Notes: a model not told the origin generated them from the letters alone. 64,000 nucleotides of DNA from Flagellimonas sp. CMM7 (GCF_021390195.1 NZ_CP090003.1:2811501-2875500), one strand, 5' to 3'. Positions 10,211-19,160 are shown, numbered from the stretch's first letter. Program-made: numbers and translations.

Positions 10211-11102
10211 AGAAAAGTACATTATCACCCTCAAGTTTGTAATTAATATGAGATGGGGTACTTATACTTTTTAACGCCATATTTAAGTCTGTGTTGCTAA
10301 AAGTTCCAGTAAATAACAGACTTTTATCCACATTTTGTGAATTTACTTCGATATCATATTGTCTTTCCAGTTCGCTAAAAACATATTCCAACGGAATACT
10401 ATTAAAGCTACTTTCGTTATTTACCCATGATGGTTGTGCGGTATTGGGCTTGGTGGTATCCATAATTTTACCGTTAATAACCAAAAAAGATGTGCCAGCG
10501 GGCAACTTGGTTTCCGTATTGTTATAGGTTACACTTACCAAACCTTCATAACAAGTCACCTCAAAAAAGCCCTCTCGGTTTTCCACATTAAACTGGGTTC
10601 CCAGAACAGCTACTGTTCCTTGATTTGTAGAAACCGTAAATCGTTTTCCTTTGGCAACTTTAAAAAATGCTTCACCTTTTAAAGAAACGTTTCGTTTTTC
10701 ATTCCAATTTTTCTCACTAAATGAGACTCTGGAGCCTGCGTTTAAGATAATTTCAGAATTGTCTGGTAAAATAACTTCAGAACGTTCTGCCAACTGTGCT
10801 GTAACAGATTCGTCCAAGGTGCTTACATAAAAATAGGAGCCGGCAAGTAATACAGCAATAACGGCAGCAACACGCAAGAATTTTTTAAACGGATTCAATG
10901 CAATAACCTTTGGTGCATTAACAATACGTTCTTCTTTTAATTGTTCAAGAGCTTGGTCAACATCAAATTCAGGGGCTTTTAAAGTTGCCGAAACATCCTT
11001 TAATTTCTGGTAAGAGGCATAAGCCTCGGACTTTTCAAATTCCGCAAGCTCCTCCCCAGAGAGTTCACCGTTTAACCATTTTGCTAAGTAATTTTCTTGC
11101 AT
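10188..11102 (-). CDS. FecR-family anti-sigma factor
   Basis: This 304-residue inner-membrane protein relays the receptor signal to the ECF sigma factor. The cytoplasmic N-terminus (1-70) should bind sigma. One transmembrane helix lies at about 73-95. The FecR periplasmic domain covers about 105-200, with the typical E-V-I-L-P-D-N-S-E-I-x-L-N-A-G-S and F-x-V-x-T-x-x-G-x-V-x-V-L-G-T-x-F-N-V patterns. A DUF4974-like C-terminal domain follows (about 230-300). The 3' end overlaps the receptor gene. The 64-base gap to the sigma gene contains a box also found upstream of the divergent lipoprotein gene. Confidence 0.92.
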   Translation of the reverse strand: MQENYLAKWLNGELSGEELAEFEKSEAYASYQKLKDVSATLKAPEFDVDQALEQLKEERIVNAPKVIALNPFKKFLRVAAVIAVLLAGSYFYVSTLDESVTAQLAERSEVILPDNSEIILNAGSRVSFSEKNWNEKRNVSLKGEAFFKVAKGKRFTVSTNQGTVAVLGTQFNVENREGFFEVTCYEGLVSVTYNNTETKLPAGTSFLVINGKIMDTTKPNTAQPSWVNNESSFNSIPLEYVFSELERQYDIEVNSQNVDKSLLFTGTFSNTDLNMALKSISTPSHINYKLEGDNVLFYAEKAPQ

Positions 11103-11140
11103 GATTTCTATGCTTTACACCTTTATAACAATTATCTTTA

Positions 11141-11155
11141 AAAAAACCCTACTTT
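11141..11155 (-). promoter_or_regulatory. ECF-locus repeat box, copy upstream of fecR
   Basis: On the minus strand this reads AAAGTAGGGTTTTTT, 39 bases before the fecR start. An identical 15-base copy lies at 11715-11729 on the plus strand, upstream of the acidic lipoprotein gene. Similarity resumes nine bases further on as TTGTTnTAAnGnTGTA in both. It may be a promoter read by the ECF sigma factor encoded between the two copies, or an operator. Confidence 0.45.
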
Positions 11156-11166
11156 TTAATAAGCCT

Positions 11167-11664
11167 TTAAATACCATCAATCTGTTCCCGTAATGCTTTT
11201 AGCGCCAAATGCATACGTTTTTCAATGGCTTTTATGCTTACTCCCTCCATTTCTGCAATTTCAGCATATTTTTTTCCATCAATTCTGTTCAGTAAAAAAG
11301 TAGTTCTTTGGTTTTCGGGCAAATCATTTAATGCTTTATCCAATTTCTGTTTATACTCTTTCTCTTCCAACAAAAACTCTGGAGACTCATTGGAGTGCTC
11401 ATAAGTTGGTTCTGCATACTTCAATCTAACTTTTTCAGCCTTGATTACATTTAGGTATAAATTGTTGGCGACTGTATACAAATATGACTTGGCTTTTTCT
11501 GGAGTTACCTTGGCACAATTTTCCCAAAGCTTTACAAATGCTTCTTGGACAGCATCATGGGATTTTTCCTCATTGCCGAACTTATAATATATATAGTTGA
11601 ATACCGTTTTGGAATTAGCTTTGAATATTGAGCTAAAGACTTGCTCTTCGCAAACGTTGTTCAT
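11167..11664 (-). CDS. ECF RNA polymerase sigma factor (FecI-like)
   Basis: The 165-residue protein has the two-domain ECF layout. Region 2 spans about 15-80 (F-x-Y-I-Y-Y-K-F then D-A-V-Q-E-A-F-V-K-L-W-E-N, and a Y-L-Y-T-V-A-N-N segment). Region 4 spans about 105-160 (L-P-E-N-Q-R-T-T-F-L-L-N-R-x-D-G-x-x-Y-A-E-I-A-E). It should direct RNA polymerase to the fecR/receptor genes, and perhaps to the divergent lipoprotein gene, when FecR is relieved. A TATCTTTG box at 11687-11694 on the same strand, just upstream of the start, suggests transcription by the housekeeping sigma factor. Confidence 0.93.
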   Translation of the reverse strand: MNNVCEEQVFSSIFKANSKTVFNYIYYKFGNEEKSHDAVQEAFVKLWENCAKVTPEKAKSYLYTVANNLYLNVIKAEKVRLKYAEPTYEHSNESPEFLLEEKEYKQKLDKALNDLPENQRTTFLLNRIDGKKYAEIAEMEGVSIKAIEKRMHLALKALREQIDGI

Positions 11665-11686
11665 TGAGGAAGGTTTGTCGATTGCT

Positions 11687-11694
11687 CAAAGATA
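11687..11694 (-). promoter_or_regulatory. Candidate promoter -7 box of the ECF sigma gene
   Basis: On the minus strand this is TATCTTTG, a full TAnnTTTG match, ending 22 bases before the sigma factor start codon. No convincing -33 element was found at the expected distance. Confidence 0.45.
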
Positions 11695-11714
11695 TTTTAA
11701 AAAAAATTAAGATA

Positions 11715-11729
11715 AAGTAGGGTTTTTTA
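11715..11729 (+). promoter_or_regulatory. ECF-locus repeat box, copy upstream of the acidic lipoprotein gene
   Basis: AAAGTAGGGTTTTTT on the plus strand, 48 bases before the lipoprotein start, is identical to the box before fecR on the other strand. The two copies therefore form an inverted pair around the sigma gene, each oriented toward the gene it may control. Confidence 0.45.
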
Positions 11730-11777
11730 CTTCAGAGTTGTTTTAAGGTTGTATTCTAACTGAAAATCCAAATCGTT

Positions 11778-13541
11778 ATGAAAAAGTTGATTAATAACTT
11801 ATTGTATGCAGGCCTTGTTCTTATGGCCCTTAATTTTACCTCATGTCAAGAGGAATTTGAAGAAGTAGCGGGAGGCAATGACCAAGAAACCATTACCGCA
11901 AACTCTTCTACTGCTGAATTGATTGAGAAAACATCTTCCAATGATGGTTCTTTTGACAATATTGTGGACGGCGCTAGCTGTTTTGCTGTTGAATTTCCTT
12001 ATACAGTTGAAGTAAATGGGATTCAAGTTACGATCGATTCTAGAGAAGATCTTCACACTATTGAAGATATTTTTGATGAAGTCGATGTGGACGAAGATAT
12101 TTTAGATATCATTTTCCCAATTACCATTACACTTGCTGATTTTACTGAGATTGTTATCGAAAACAAAGAACAGTTAAGAGAATTGGCCGAACAATGTTTA
12201 GAAGGTGGTAGTGATGATGATATTGAATGTATTGATTTTGTATATCCTATTACACTTTTCACGTTTGATATTAATAATCAGGTAACGGGAGAGGTATCTG
12301 TGAACAGTGATAAAGAACTAAGAAAGTTCTTTGCTGGATTAGAGGATAATGACCTTGTGAGCATACAATTCCCATTGACCTTAAAGAAATTTGATGGTAC
12401 TGAGATTGTAGTGAACAATAACGGTGAATTGGCCAATGCATTGGAAATGGCCAAAGAAGAATGCGATGAAGATGATGACAATGACTTCAACGATGATGAT
12501 TTTGATGAAGAACGATTTGATTTTTGTTTGACACAATGCCCATGGGAAGTTCGTGAGGTAATAAGAGACAACCAGAGTCAGACAGAACAGTATCTAGAGT
12601 ACGTAATGACTTTTGCAGAAGATGGTACGGTAACAGTAAAAGATAGAGAAGGTGGTATCCTTAACGGTACTTGGGCTTCCAGTTTTACAGAGCGCGGACC
12701 GTTATTAACTCTTGAATTTGATACGTTGGTTGACTTTAACCTTGAATGGTTGGTATATGAAATTGGAGATCATACCATTAAACTGTATTCAGACGATGGA
12801 AACAAGATAATCCTTAAGCAACTTTGTGAGGATGATCCAGGAGAAGTGCCAGGTCCAGAGACTTTAAGAGAAATCTTGAAAGAATGTGAGTGGATTATCA
12901 AAAAGGTGAAAAACCAAGGTGAAGAAATTGAAAGACTTTTGGGATTTGAGTTTAAATTCTTGCCAGAAGGTGTAGTAAGCCTAAGTAATGGAATTACCAC
13001 ATCAGAAGGTACTTGGGAGATCGGTTTTAATGATGATCAAGTGTTATCGCTATTGATTACAATGGGAGACGAACCTGGCGTTAACTTTGAATGGCCTTTA
13101 AGAGACCTTAACAATACCAGACTAAGATTTGAAGTTGAAGAGATAGATTATGAACTGGTCCTACTACGCGTATGTGATGACAGCGTTGAAGATGGAGATG
13201 TTCCTGAAATAAGAAACATTATGTTAGGTGGAGATTGGAATGTTGCCATGTACAAGGAGAACGACATGGACATGACTTCAGAATTTGCAGGAATGGACTT
13301 CAATTTTTCTACGATGCACCAAGTTGAAGTTTCAGTAAATGATGATCCAATAGCTGCTGGCTTATGGAGAGTGCTAAGAAACCATGATGGTGACTTAAAA
13401 TTCTTCTTGAACTTTGGCGATGAAGCTGTTCTTGGTGAACTTACAGATGACTGGTATATAAACTCAGTAGAAGCAAACCGAATAGAATTGATACATGAAG
13501 ATGAAAATTCTACGGAAACATTGGTTTTTGAAAGACCATAA
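11778..13541 (+). CDS. Large acidic repeat lipoprotein linked to the FecIR/TonB locus
   Basis: The 587-residue protein has a lipoprotein signal (FTSC, Cys23) and is very acidic. Residues 68-229 hold four divergent repeats, each opening with a strand of the F-P-(I/L/Y)-T type and ending with a short helix of the D/N-K/G-E-L-R type (about 68-95, 110-140, 151-188 and 194-229). A linker of almost pure Asp/Glu/Asn follows (about 228-246). The C-terminal half has three lipocalin-like units of about 100-120 residues, the first two starting C-P/E-W and the third G-D-W, ending in paired strands. I do not recognise a named family. The many carboxylates could bind calcium or another cation, and its place beside a sensing TonB receptor suggests a surface partner. 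Both ideas are inference. Confidence 0.8.
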   Translation: MKKLINNLLYAGLVLMALNFTSCQEEFEEVAGGNDQETITANSSTAELIEKTSSNDGSFDNIVDGASCFAVEFPYTVEVNGIQVTIDSREDLHTIEDIFDEVDVDEDILDIIFPITITLADFTEIVIENKEQLRELAEQCLEGGSDDDIECIDFVYPITLFTFDINNQVTGEVSVNSDKELRKFFAGLEDNDLVSIQFPLTLKKFDGTEIVVNNNGELANALEMAKEECDEDDDNDFNDDDFDEERFDFCLTQCPWEVREVIRDNQSQTEQYLEYVMTFAEDGTVTVKDREGGILNGTWASSFTERGPLLTLEFDTLVDFNLEWLVYEIGDHTIKLYSDDGNKIILKQLCEDDPGEVPGPETLREILKECEWIIKKVKNQGEEIERLLGFEFKFLPEGVVSLSNGITTSEGTWEIGFNDDQVLSLLITMGDEPGVNFEWPLRDLNNTRLRFEVEEIDYELVLLRVCDDSVEDGDVPEIRNIMLGGDWNVAMYKENDMDMTSEFAGMDFNFSTMHQVEVSVNDDPIAAGLWRVLRNHDGDLKFFLNFGDEAVLGELTDDWYINSVEANRIELIHEDENSTETLVFERP

Positions 13542-13564
13542 AATTATTTCCCCATTTTTTTTTG

Positions 13565-13600
13565 AAAAGGACGGCTATCCCCAAAGCCGTCCTTTTCTTT
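13565..13600 (+). terminator. Intrinsic terminator after the acidic lipoprotein gene
   Basis: A perfect 12-base-pair stem (13565-13576 with 13585-13596, AAAAGGACGGCT against AGCCGTCCTTTT) with an eight-base loop is followed by a T-rich run. It lies 24 bases after the stop codon and separates this gene from ffh. Confidence 0.9.
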
Positions 13601-13607
13601 TTATTCT

Positions 13608-13615
13608 TAAATTTG
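13608..13615 (+). promoter_or_regulatory. Candidate ffh promoter -7 box (TAAATTTG)
   Basis: TAAATTTG matches TAnnTTTG and lies 26 bases before the ffh start, directly after the upstream terminator. The -33 position would fall inside the terminator stem and shows no clear TTTG. Confidence 0.4.
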
Positions 13616-13641
13616 TCCTTCTTCAAAAATGACGAAAGAAC

Positions 13642-14970
13642 ATGTTCGATAATTTAAGTGAAAAGCTGGATAAAGCGTTCCACGTCCTCAAAGGTCATGG
13701 ACAGATAACAGAAATCAATGTAGCGGAAACCCTAAAAGAAGTAAGAAGGGCTCTTCTAGATGCAGATGTCAATTTTAAGATAGCCAAAGAGTTTACCAAT
13801 AGGGTAAAGGAAAAAGCCTTGGGCCAAAATGTTTTGACCAATTTGCAACCTGGCCAATTAATGGTGAAGATTGTAAAAGATGAGCTTACTGAGTTAATGG
13901 GAGGAGATGCCGAGGAGCTTGACCTTTCTGGTAATCCTTCGGTAATTCTAATGTCTGGTCTACAAGGTTCTGGTAAGACGACTTTTTCGGGTAAACTGGC
14001 CAGTTTTTTAAAAAGTAAAAAAAGCAAAAAACCACTTTTGGTCGCGTGTGATGTGTATCGTCCAGCGGCAATAAATCAATTGCATGTAGTAGGCGAACAG
14101 ATTGGGGTAGATGTTTATTCAGATAGGGAAAACAATGATCCCGTGGCCATTGCAAAAGCTGGGGTAAAACAAGCAAAAAGTACTGGATGCGATATAGTCA
14201 TCATAGATACCGCGGGTCGTTTAGCGGTAGATGAGCAGATGATGACAGAGATAGCCAATATCCATAAAGCCATTAGCCCTCAGGAAACCCTTTTTGTTGT
14301 CGATTCTATGACCGGTCAAGATGCTGTCAATACAGCAAAGGCATTTAATGATGTCTTAAATTTTGATGGAGTTATATTGACCAAATTGGATGGTGATACC
14401 AGAGGTGGTGCAGCCATTTCCATTAAATCTGTTGTTGATAAGCCAATTAAATTTATTGGTACAGGAGAAAAAATGGAAGCCATTGATGTCTTCTATCCTT
14501 CAAGGATGGCAGACAGAATTTTGGGAATGGGAGATGTGGTTTCCTTGGTAGAGAGGGCCCAGGAACAGTTTGATGAAGAGCAGGCCCGAAAAATTCAAAA
14601 GAAAATTGCCAAGAACCGCTTTGGTTTTGATGACTTTCTTAGTCAGATACAGCAGATTAAGAAAATGGGGAACATGAAGGACCTCATGGGGATGATTCCC
14701 GGTGCTGGAAAAGCATTGAAAGGATTAGATATAGATGATGATGCCTTCAAACATATTGAAGCCATTATTCATTCCATGACACCAGAAGAACGCTCTACAC
14801 CATCAAAATTAAATGCGAGTCGTAAAAAACGTATTGCAATGGGGAGCGGACGTACCGTGCAAGAAGTGAATCAACTTTTGAAACAATTTGAGCAGATGAG
14901 CAAGATGATGAAAATGATGCAAGGCGGTGGCGGAAAGAAGATGATGCAAATGATGCAAAACATGCGGTAA
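13642..14970 (+). CDS. ffh: Signal recognition particle protein Ffh
   Basis: Ffh is the SRP GTPase that, with 4.5S RNA, binds hydrophobic signal sequences and targets ribosomes to FtsY. The 442-residue protein has an N-domain helical bundle (1-95) and a G domain with G1 as GLQGSGKTT (107-115). D-T-A-G-R lies near 189, T-K-L-D-G-D-T-R-G-G near 245-254, and a Met-rich M domain covers about 325-442, ending in repeated K-M-M segments. Length and motifs are complete. It is followed 51 bases later by folD on the same strand, so the two may share a transcript. Confidence 0.97.
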   Translation: MFDNLSEKLDKAFHVLKGHGQITEINVAETLKEVRRALLDADVNFKIAKEFTNRVKEKALGQNVLTNLQPGQLMVKIVKDELTELMGGDAEELDLSGNPSVILMSGLQGSGKTTFSGKLASFLKSKKSKKPLLVACDVYRPAAINQLHVVGEQIGVDVYSDRENNDPVAIAKAGVKQAKSTGCDIVIIDTAGRLAVDEQMMTEIANIHKAISPQETLFVVDSMTGQDAVNTAKAFNDVLNFDGVILTKLDGDTRGGAAISIKSVVDKPIKFIGTGEKMEAIDVFYPSRMADRILGMGDVVSLVERAQEQFDEEQARKIQKKIAKNRFGFDDFLSQIQQIKKMGNMKDLMGMIPGAGKALKGLDIDDDAFKHIEAIIHSMTPEERSTPSKLNASRKKRIAMGSGRTVQEVNQLLKQFEQMSKMMKMMQGGGGKKMMQMMQNMR

Positions 14971-15021
14971 TTTATCAATGACCTAAATACCTGAAAACCA
15001 CTCCCAAAATAAACCAATCCC

Positions 15022-15909
15022 ATGGAAATCCTTGACGGAAAGAAAATATCAAACCAAATAAAAGATGAAATTGCTATTGAAGTAGCAGATATGAAGAGGA
15101 GGGGAGAAAAAGTACCTCATTTGGCTGCTGTTTTGGTTGGTACAGATGGAGCAAGCCTCACCTATGTGGGCAGTAAAGTACGTTCTTGTAAAAAAATAGG
15201 TTTTGAATCAACCTTAATACATCTTCCAGAAGAAACCACTGAAGAAGCATTGTTAAAACAAGTTGAAGATTTAAATACCAATCCAGATATAGACGGGTAT
15301 ATTGTACAATTACCTTTACCTAAGCATATAGATGAAGAGAAAGTGCTTATGGCAGTTGACCCTGATAAAGATGTAGATGGTTTCCATCCTACCAATTTTG
15401 GTAAGATGGCCTTGGATATGGAATCCTTTATATCTGCTACGCCTTTTGGTATAATGGAGCTGTTAAGGCGTTATAATGTGGATACAGAAGGCAAACATAC
15501 CGTTGTCATTGGACGCAGTCATATCGTAGGAAGACCCATTAGCATTCTTATGAGTCAAAAAGGGAAAGCAGCCAATGCAACAGTTACTTTAACCCATAGT
15601 AGAACCAAGAATATAGAGTCCTTTACCCAAAAAGCCGATATTATTGTTTCGGCATTGGGAGTGCCTAACTTTTTAAAGGCCGAAATGGTCAAGGATGGTG
15701 CTGTCGTAATAGACGTTGGGATTACCCGTGTACCGGATGAAACCAGAGAAAGAGGTTATTATATTACCGGTGATGTTGATTTTGAAAACGTAAGTAAAAA
15801 AGCTTCATTTATTACTCCAGTCCCAGGGGGTGTTGGACCAATGACCATCGCTATGCTTCTAAAAAACACTTTATTGGCAAGAGAAAGACACAAGGTAAAA
15901 AATACTTAG
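15022..15909 (+). CDS. folD: Bifunctional methylenetetrahydrofolate dehydrogenase/cyclohydrolase
   Basis: FolD interconverts 5,10-methylene-, 5,10-methenyl- and 10-formyl-tetrahydrofolate in one-carbon metabolism. The 295-residue protein shows both family signatures: the D-G-Y-I-V-Q-L-P-L-P segment near 90-99 and P-V-P-G-G-V-G-P-M-T near 266-275. The catalytic Lys region Y-V-G-S-K is near 49-53, and the NADP-binding G-R-S-H-I-V-G-R-P lies mid-protein. Length is normal. The stop codon overlaps the stop of a convergent small lipoprotein gene by four bases. Confidence 0.97.
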   Translation: MEILDGKKISNQIKDEIAIEVADMKRRGEKVPHLAAVLVGTDGASLTYVGSKVRSCKKIGFESTLIHLPEETTEEALLKQVEDLNTNPDIDGYIVQLPLPKHIDEEKVLMAVDPDKDVDGFHPTNFGKMALDMESFISATPFGIMELLRRYNVDTEGKHTVVIGRSHIVGRPISILMSQKGKAANATVTLTHSRTKNIESFTQKADIIVSALGVPNFLKAEMVKDGAVVIDVGITRVPDETRERGYYITGDVDFENVSKKASFITPVPGGVGPMTIAMLLKNTLLARERHKVKNT

Positions 15910-16061
15910 TTGTTGCTTTCTTTTTCAGTTTGAATTGAAACCCTTTCTTGTTCGTCATTTGGAGTGATAATGTCTAAGTCACTGTCACCTTCATCATTGG
16001 TGCAGCTAGATAATGCCATGGACGAGAACAAGACGGTAATCAATAATAGTATAACTTTCAT
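15906..16061 (-). CDS. Small acidic lipoprotein
   Basis: This tiny protein of about 51 residues has a classical lipoprotein signal (LSSC, Cys20) followed by only about 30 mostly polar residues, rich in Asp, Glu and Asn. I chose the ATG at 16061 because it places the hydrophobic signal at the N-terminus. The upstream ATGs at 16064 and 16124 are possible, but the latter adds 21 residues before the signal. It overlaps the end of folD tail to tail. Function unknown. Confidence 0.6.
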   Translation of the reverse strand: MKVILLLITVLFSSMALSSCTNDEGDSDLDIITPNDEQERVSIQTEKESNN

Positions 16062-16160
16062 CATTTGGTAATTTAGTAGGTATGATACCCTATGATTTCT
16101 ATATATATAACGTTCTTCAAGCATTAATTAGTATTCATTTTTAGTTAGGCTGTAAAATGA

Positions 16161-16191
16161 TTTGAACAGCGATTTAAATTCAGTACCTTTT
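16161..16191 (+). promoter_or_regulatory. Candidate promoter of the 16213 esterase gene
   Basis: TTTG at 16161-16164, a 19-base spacer and TACCTTTT at 16184-16191 fit the Bacteroidota -33/-7 arrangement (TTTG, 19 bases, TAnnTTTG) except for the last base. It lies 21 bases before the start codon. Confidence 0.5.
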
Positions 16192-16212
16192 TAATCAAAT
16201 TCTGTACTGACC

Positions 16213-17940
16213 ATGAAAAATCAATTTTTCGCATTCTTTTGCCTTTTACTTCTATTAAATTCTTGCGCCAAAAATGAAAACTCAAATCAGATTGTAGTCT
16301 CTTTTTCTAAGGAAATAAACGAGAATGCTATTGATGGACGTTTGCTTTTAATGCTTTCTACAAATGATGAAAAAGAACCTCGTTTTCAAATCAGTGGTGG
16401 ATTAGATACCCAATTGATTTTTGGAATGGATGTGGATGGTATGAAACCAGGAGATGAAATCATCTTCAATGATTCAGTATTCGGATTTCCATATGCAAGT
16501 TTAAACGAGGTGCCTCCAGGCGAATACAATGTGCAAGCACTCTTGCATACATATGAAACGTTCAACCTATCTACTGGTCATACTGTTAAACTGCCTATGG
16601 ATAATGGGGAAGGACAGCAATGGAACAGATCGCCAGGTAATTTGTTTAGCGAGCCTTTTAAGGTTACAATTGATGAAAATGGTATCCAAAATCTTAGTGT
16701 TACCATGGATAAAGTTATTCCACCAATTAAAGAGGCGGAAGACACTGAATGGATAAAACATATAAAAATAAAATCTGAAAAACTGTCTGAGTTTTGGGGC
16801 AGGGACATGTATTTGGGAGCCCATGTTTTGCTTCCAAAAGGTTTTAAGGAACATCCAGAGGCAAAATATCCATTAATGGTTTTCCATGGTCATTTTCCAA
16901 ATGATTTTGGTGGTTTTAGAACTTCACCCCCAGATCCAGATACAAAACCGGAGTATTCTGCGCGTTTTGATGTTGATGGTTATAATATTATTCAACAACA
17001 AGAGGCTTACGACTTTTATAAGAGGTGGAACGAACCTGACTTCCCTAGGTTTTTAATTATTGAAATTCAACATCCGACTCCATATTATGATGATTCATAC
17101 GCAGTAAATTCTGCCAGTCAAGGACCATATGGAGATGCAATTACCCATGAATTGATTCCATACATAGAAAAAGAGTTTAGGGGTATGGGAGAAGGTTGGT
17201 CACGGTTCTTATATGGTGGCTCCACAGGAGGTTGGGAAGCTCTTGCGGTTCAAGTAAAATATCCTGAAGAATACAACGGCTGTTTTGCTGCTTGTCCAGA
17301 CCCCATTGATTTTAGGGCCTATTGTCTCACCAATATCTACGAAGACAAGAATGCATATTATTATGAAAGTAATCACAAAAAGGTAGAAGTGCCGTCTCAT
17401 CGCGATTACCTGGGTCATGTTCAAAGTACTGTTCGTGAGAACAATCATTTAGAATTGGTTCTGGGTACAAAATCAAGATCAGGTCAGCAGTGGGACATTT
17501 GGGAGGCCACATACTCTCCTCAAGGCAATGATGGGTATCCGCAACGACTGTGGGATAAAATGACGGGGGAAATCAATCCAACAGTAGCTGAATATTGGCG
17601 CGAAAATTTTGACCTTAAACATATTTTGGAACGTGATTGGGATAAATTAGGTGAAAACCTCAAAGGTAAAATTCATATTTACTGTGGCGATATGGACAAC
17701 TACTATTTAAACAATGCGGTTTATTTAATGGAGGACTTTTTAGAAAACACAACTGACCCTTACTATGAGGGGGAAGTATTGTATGGCGATAGAGCAGAGC
17801 ATTGTTGGAATGGAGACCCGGAATTGCCCAATCATATTACTAGAATGCGTTATAACTCTATGTATGTGCCCAAAATAATGGAACGAATAGCCAAAAGCGC
17901 ACCAAAAGGCGCTGATCTCACCAGTTGGCGTTACAAATAA
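16213..17940 (+). CDS. Lipoprotein esterase-D-like hydrolase
   Basis: The 575-residue protein is an envelope-anchored serine hydrolase. The signal ends LLNSC (Cys18). An N-terminal beta-rich domain (about 25-185) precedes the catalytic domain (about 195-560). The nucleophile elbow GGSTGG places Ser337, and the motif A-E-H-C-W gives His530. The acid residue is likely in the G-D-M-D-N segment near 494. The overall plan resembles Esterase (PF00756) proteins such as ferric enterobactin or feruloyl esterases, but the N-terminal extension makes it longer than most. It seems to be a single-gene transcription unit with its own promoter-like sequence. The substrate is unknown. Confidence 0.75.
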   Translation: MKNQFFAFFCLLLLLNSCAKNENSNQIVVSFSKEINENAIDGRLLLMLSTNDEKEPRFQISGGLDTQLIFGMDVDGMKPGDEIIFNDSVFGFPYASLNEVPPGEYNVQALLHTYETFNLSTGHTVKLPMDNGEGQQWNRSPGNLFSEPFKVTIDENGIQNLSVTMDKVIPPIKEAEDTEWIKHIKIKSEKLSEFWGRDMYLGAHVLLPKGFKEHPEAKYPLMVFHGHFPNDFGGFRTSPPDPDTKPEYSARFDVDGYNIIQQQEAYDFYKRWNEPDFPRFLIIEIQHPTPYYDDSYAVNSASQGPYGDAITHELIPYIEKEFRGMGEGWSRFLYGGSTGGWEALAVQVKYPEEYNGCFAACPDPIDFRAYCLTNIYEDKNAYYYESNHKKVEVPSHRDYLGHVQSTVRENNHLELVLGTKSRSGQQWDIWEATYSPQGNDGYPQRLWDKMTGEINPTVAEYWRENFDLKHILERDWDKLGENLKGKIHIYCGDMDNYYLNNAVYLMEDFLENTTDPYYEGEVLYGDRAEHCWNGDPELPNHITRMRYNSMYVPKIMERIAKSAPKGADLTSWRYK

Positions 17941-18110
17941 ATGAAGGTCTTAGATGGGAATGGTCAAGAAGAGTACTTTAAATTGGTAAAAGGACAGTAA
18001 ATCAATTTAAAGGCTAATATTGCCTGTTCAAGGGATTTTATCACGCTTTGAATCAGGGATTCTGGTTTTTTAAACTATATTTTGAATAATTTACCCATAA
18101 ATAAACAAGC

Positions 18111-18737
18111 ATGGCGGGTATCACAAGAAATAAAATAGCATGGATAGTGTTTGCCTTTTTAGCAATAGGGGTTGGGCTTTATCCCTTGATATATTGGTTC
18201 GCGGCTGATAAATTTGGTATTTTAAATAGTAAAACGGCCGAACTATTGGCAAACGAAGTTTGGAATATTGGTTTCTATGGCCATATTACTTTTGGTGGTT
18301 TGGCACTTATAAGCGGGTGGTCTCAGTTTAGTAAAAAGCTTCGTTCCAAAAACTTAAGTTTACATCGTAACCTGGGAAAATTTTATGTTCTTTCTGTTTT
18401 GATAGGAGGGATCTGTGGTGTTTACATTGCTTTTTTTGCTACCGGAGGCCTTATTACTTCATTGGGGTTTCTTTGTTTGGGAATAATATGGCTATACACG
18501 ACACTAAAGGCATATTTTGCCATTAGGGCAAAAGATTTAGCGCTCCATCAAGGAATGATGATTTACAGTTATGCCGCTTGTTTTGCGGCTGTAACACTTC
18601 GCATATGGCTACCACTTTTAACAATGGCCTTTGGAGAATTCCTAATAGCCTACAAGATAGTAGCTTGGCTTTGCTGGGTTCCTAACATGATATTTGCCTT
18701 TTTCTGGGTAAAAAGAAAGGGGATGAATCTAGTTTAG
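18111..18737 (+). CDS. DUF2306 multi-pass membrane protein
   Basis: This 208-residue protein has about six hydrophobic helices (first at 8-28, last at 178-200). It carries the DUF2306 pattern: H-I-T-F-G-G in the second helix, L-H-R-N-L-G-K-F-Y near 83, and L-H-Q-G-M-M-I-Y-S-Y near 142. The paired histidines in these segments are conserved in the family and could bind haem or metal, but the function has not been established. It is convergent with the VOC-family gene, and the two stops are adjacent. Confidence 0.75.
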   Translation: MAGITRNKIAWIVFAFLAIGVGLYPLIYWFAADKFGILNSKTAELLANEVWNIGFYGHITFGGLALISGWSQFSKKLRSKNLSLHRNLGKFYVLSVLIGGICGVYIAFFATGGLITSLGFLCLGIIWLYTTLKAYFAIRAKDLALHQGMMIYSYAACFAAVTLRIWLPLLTMAFGEFLIAYKIVAWLCWVPNMIFAFFWVKRKGMNLV

Positions 18738-19160
18738 TTACTTGGCAAACAATTGATTCATATCCTTAAAAGACTTAAATTCCAATGCATTACCTGCAGG
18801 GTCCAGAAAGAACATGGTGGCCTGTTCTCCAACCTCACCTTCAAATCGAATATAAGGTTCAATAATGAACTCAACACCTTTGGTTTTAAGTGTTTTCGAA
18901 AAAGACTGAAACAAATCCCAAGGTAAAACAACTCCATAATGTGGGACAGGTACATTTTTGCCATCTACGGCATTGGTGTGAAGTTCCACATTGGATTTTG
19001 GTTTGTAGTGAATCACCAGTTGGTGACCAAACAAGTTGAAATCTACCCAATGATCGCTGCTTCGTCCTTCTTCACAATCTAAAATATCTCTATAAAAGCT
19101 TCTACATTCATCAAGATTGTGAACGGGAATGGCAATGTGAAAAGGAGTGACGTTTTGCAT
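18738..19160 (-). CDS. VOC superfamily (glyoxalase/dioxygenase-like) protein
   Basis: The protein of about 140 residues folds as paired beta-alpha-beta-beta-beta units. The opening [17 protein letters not shown] gives the first metal-ligand histidine. H-Q-L-V-I-H near 57-62, P-H-Y-G-V-V near 80-85 and [12 protein letters not shown] near 117-128 complete the fold, the last with the usual ligand glutamate. I start at 19160 because the 16 extra residues of the longer frame (from 19208) are not part of the domain. Members range from glyoxalase I to antibiotic-resistance proteins, and the substrate cannot be assigned. Confidence 0.8.
   Translation of the reverse strand: MQNVTPFHIAIPVHNLDECRSFYRDILDCEEGRSSDHWVDFNLFGHQLVIHYKPKSNVELHTNAVDGKNVPVPHYGVVLPWDLFQSFSKTLKTKGVEFIIEPYIRFEGEVGEQATMFFLDPAGNALEFKSFKDMNQLFAK

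Noticed and set aside
17941..18000. 19-codon frame starting immediately after the esterase stop
   Set aside because: It is in frame but too short to support; it may be chance or a relic of a longer C-terminus.
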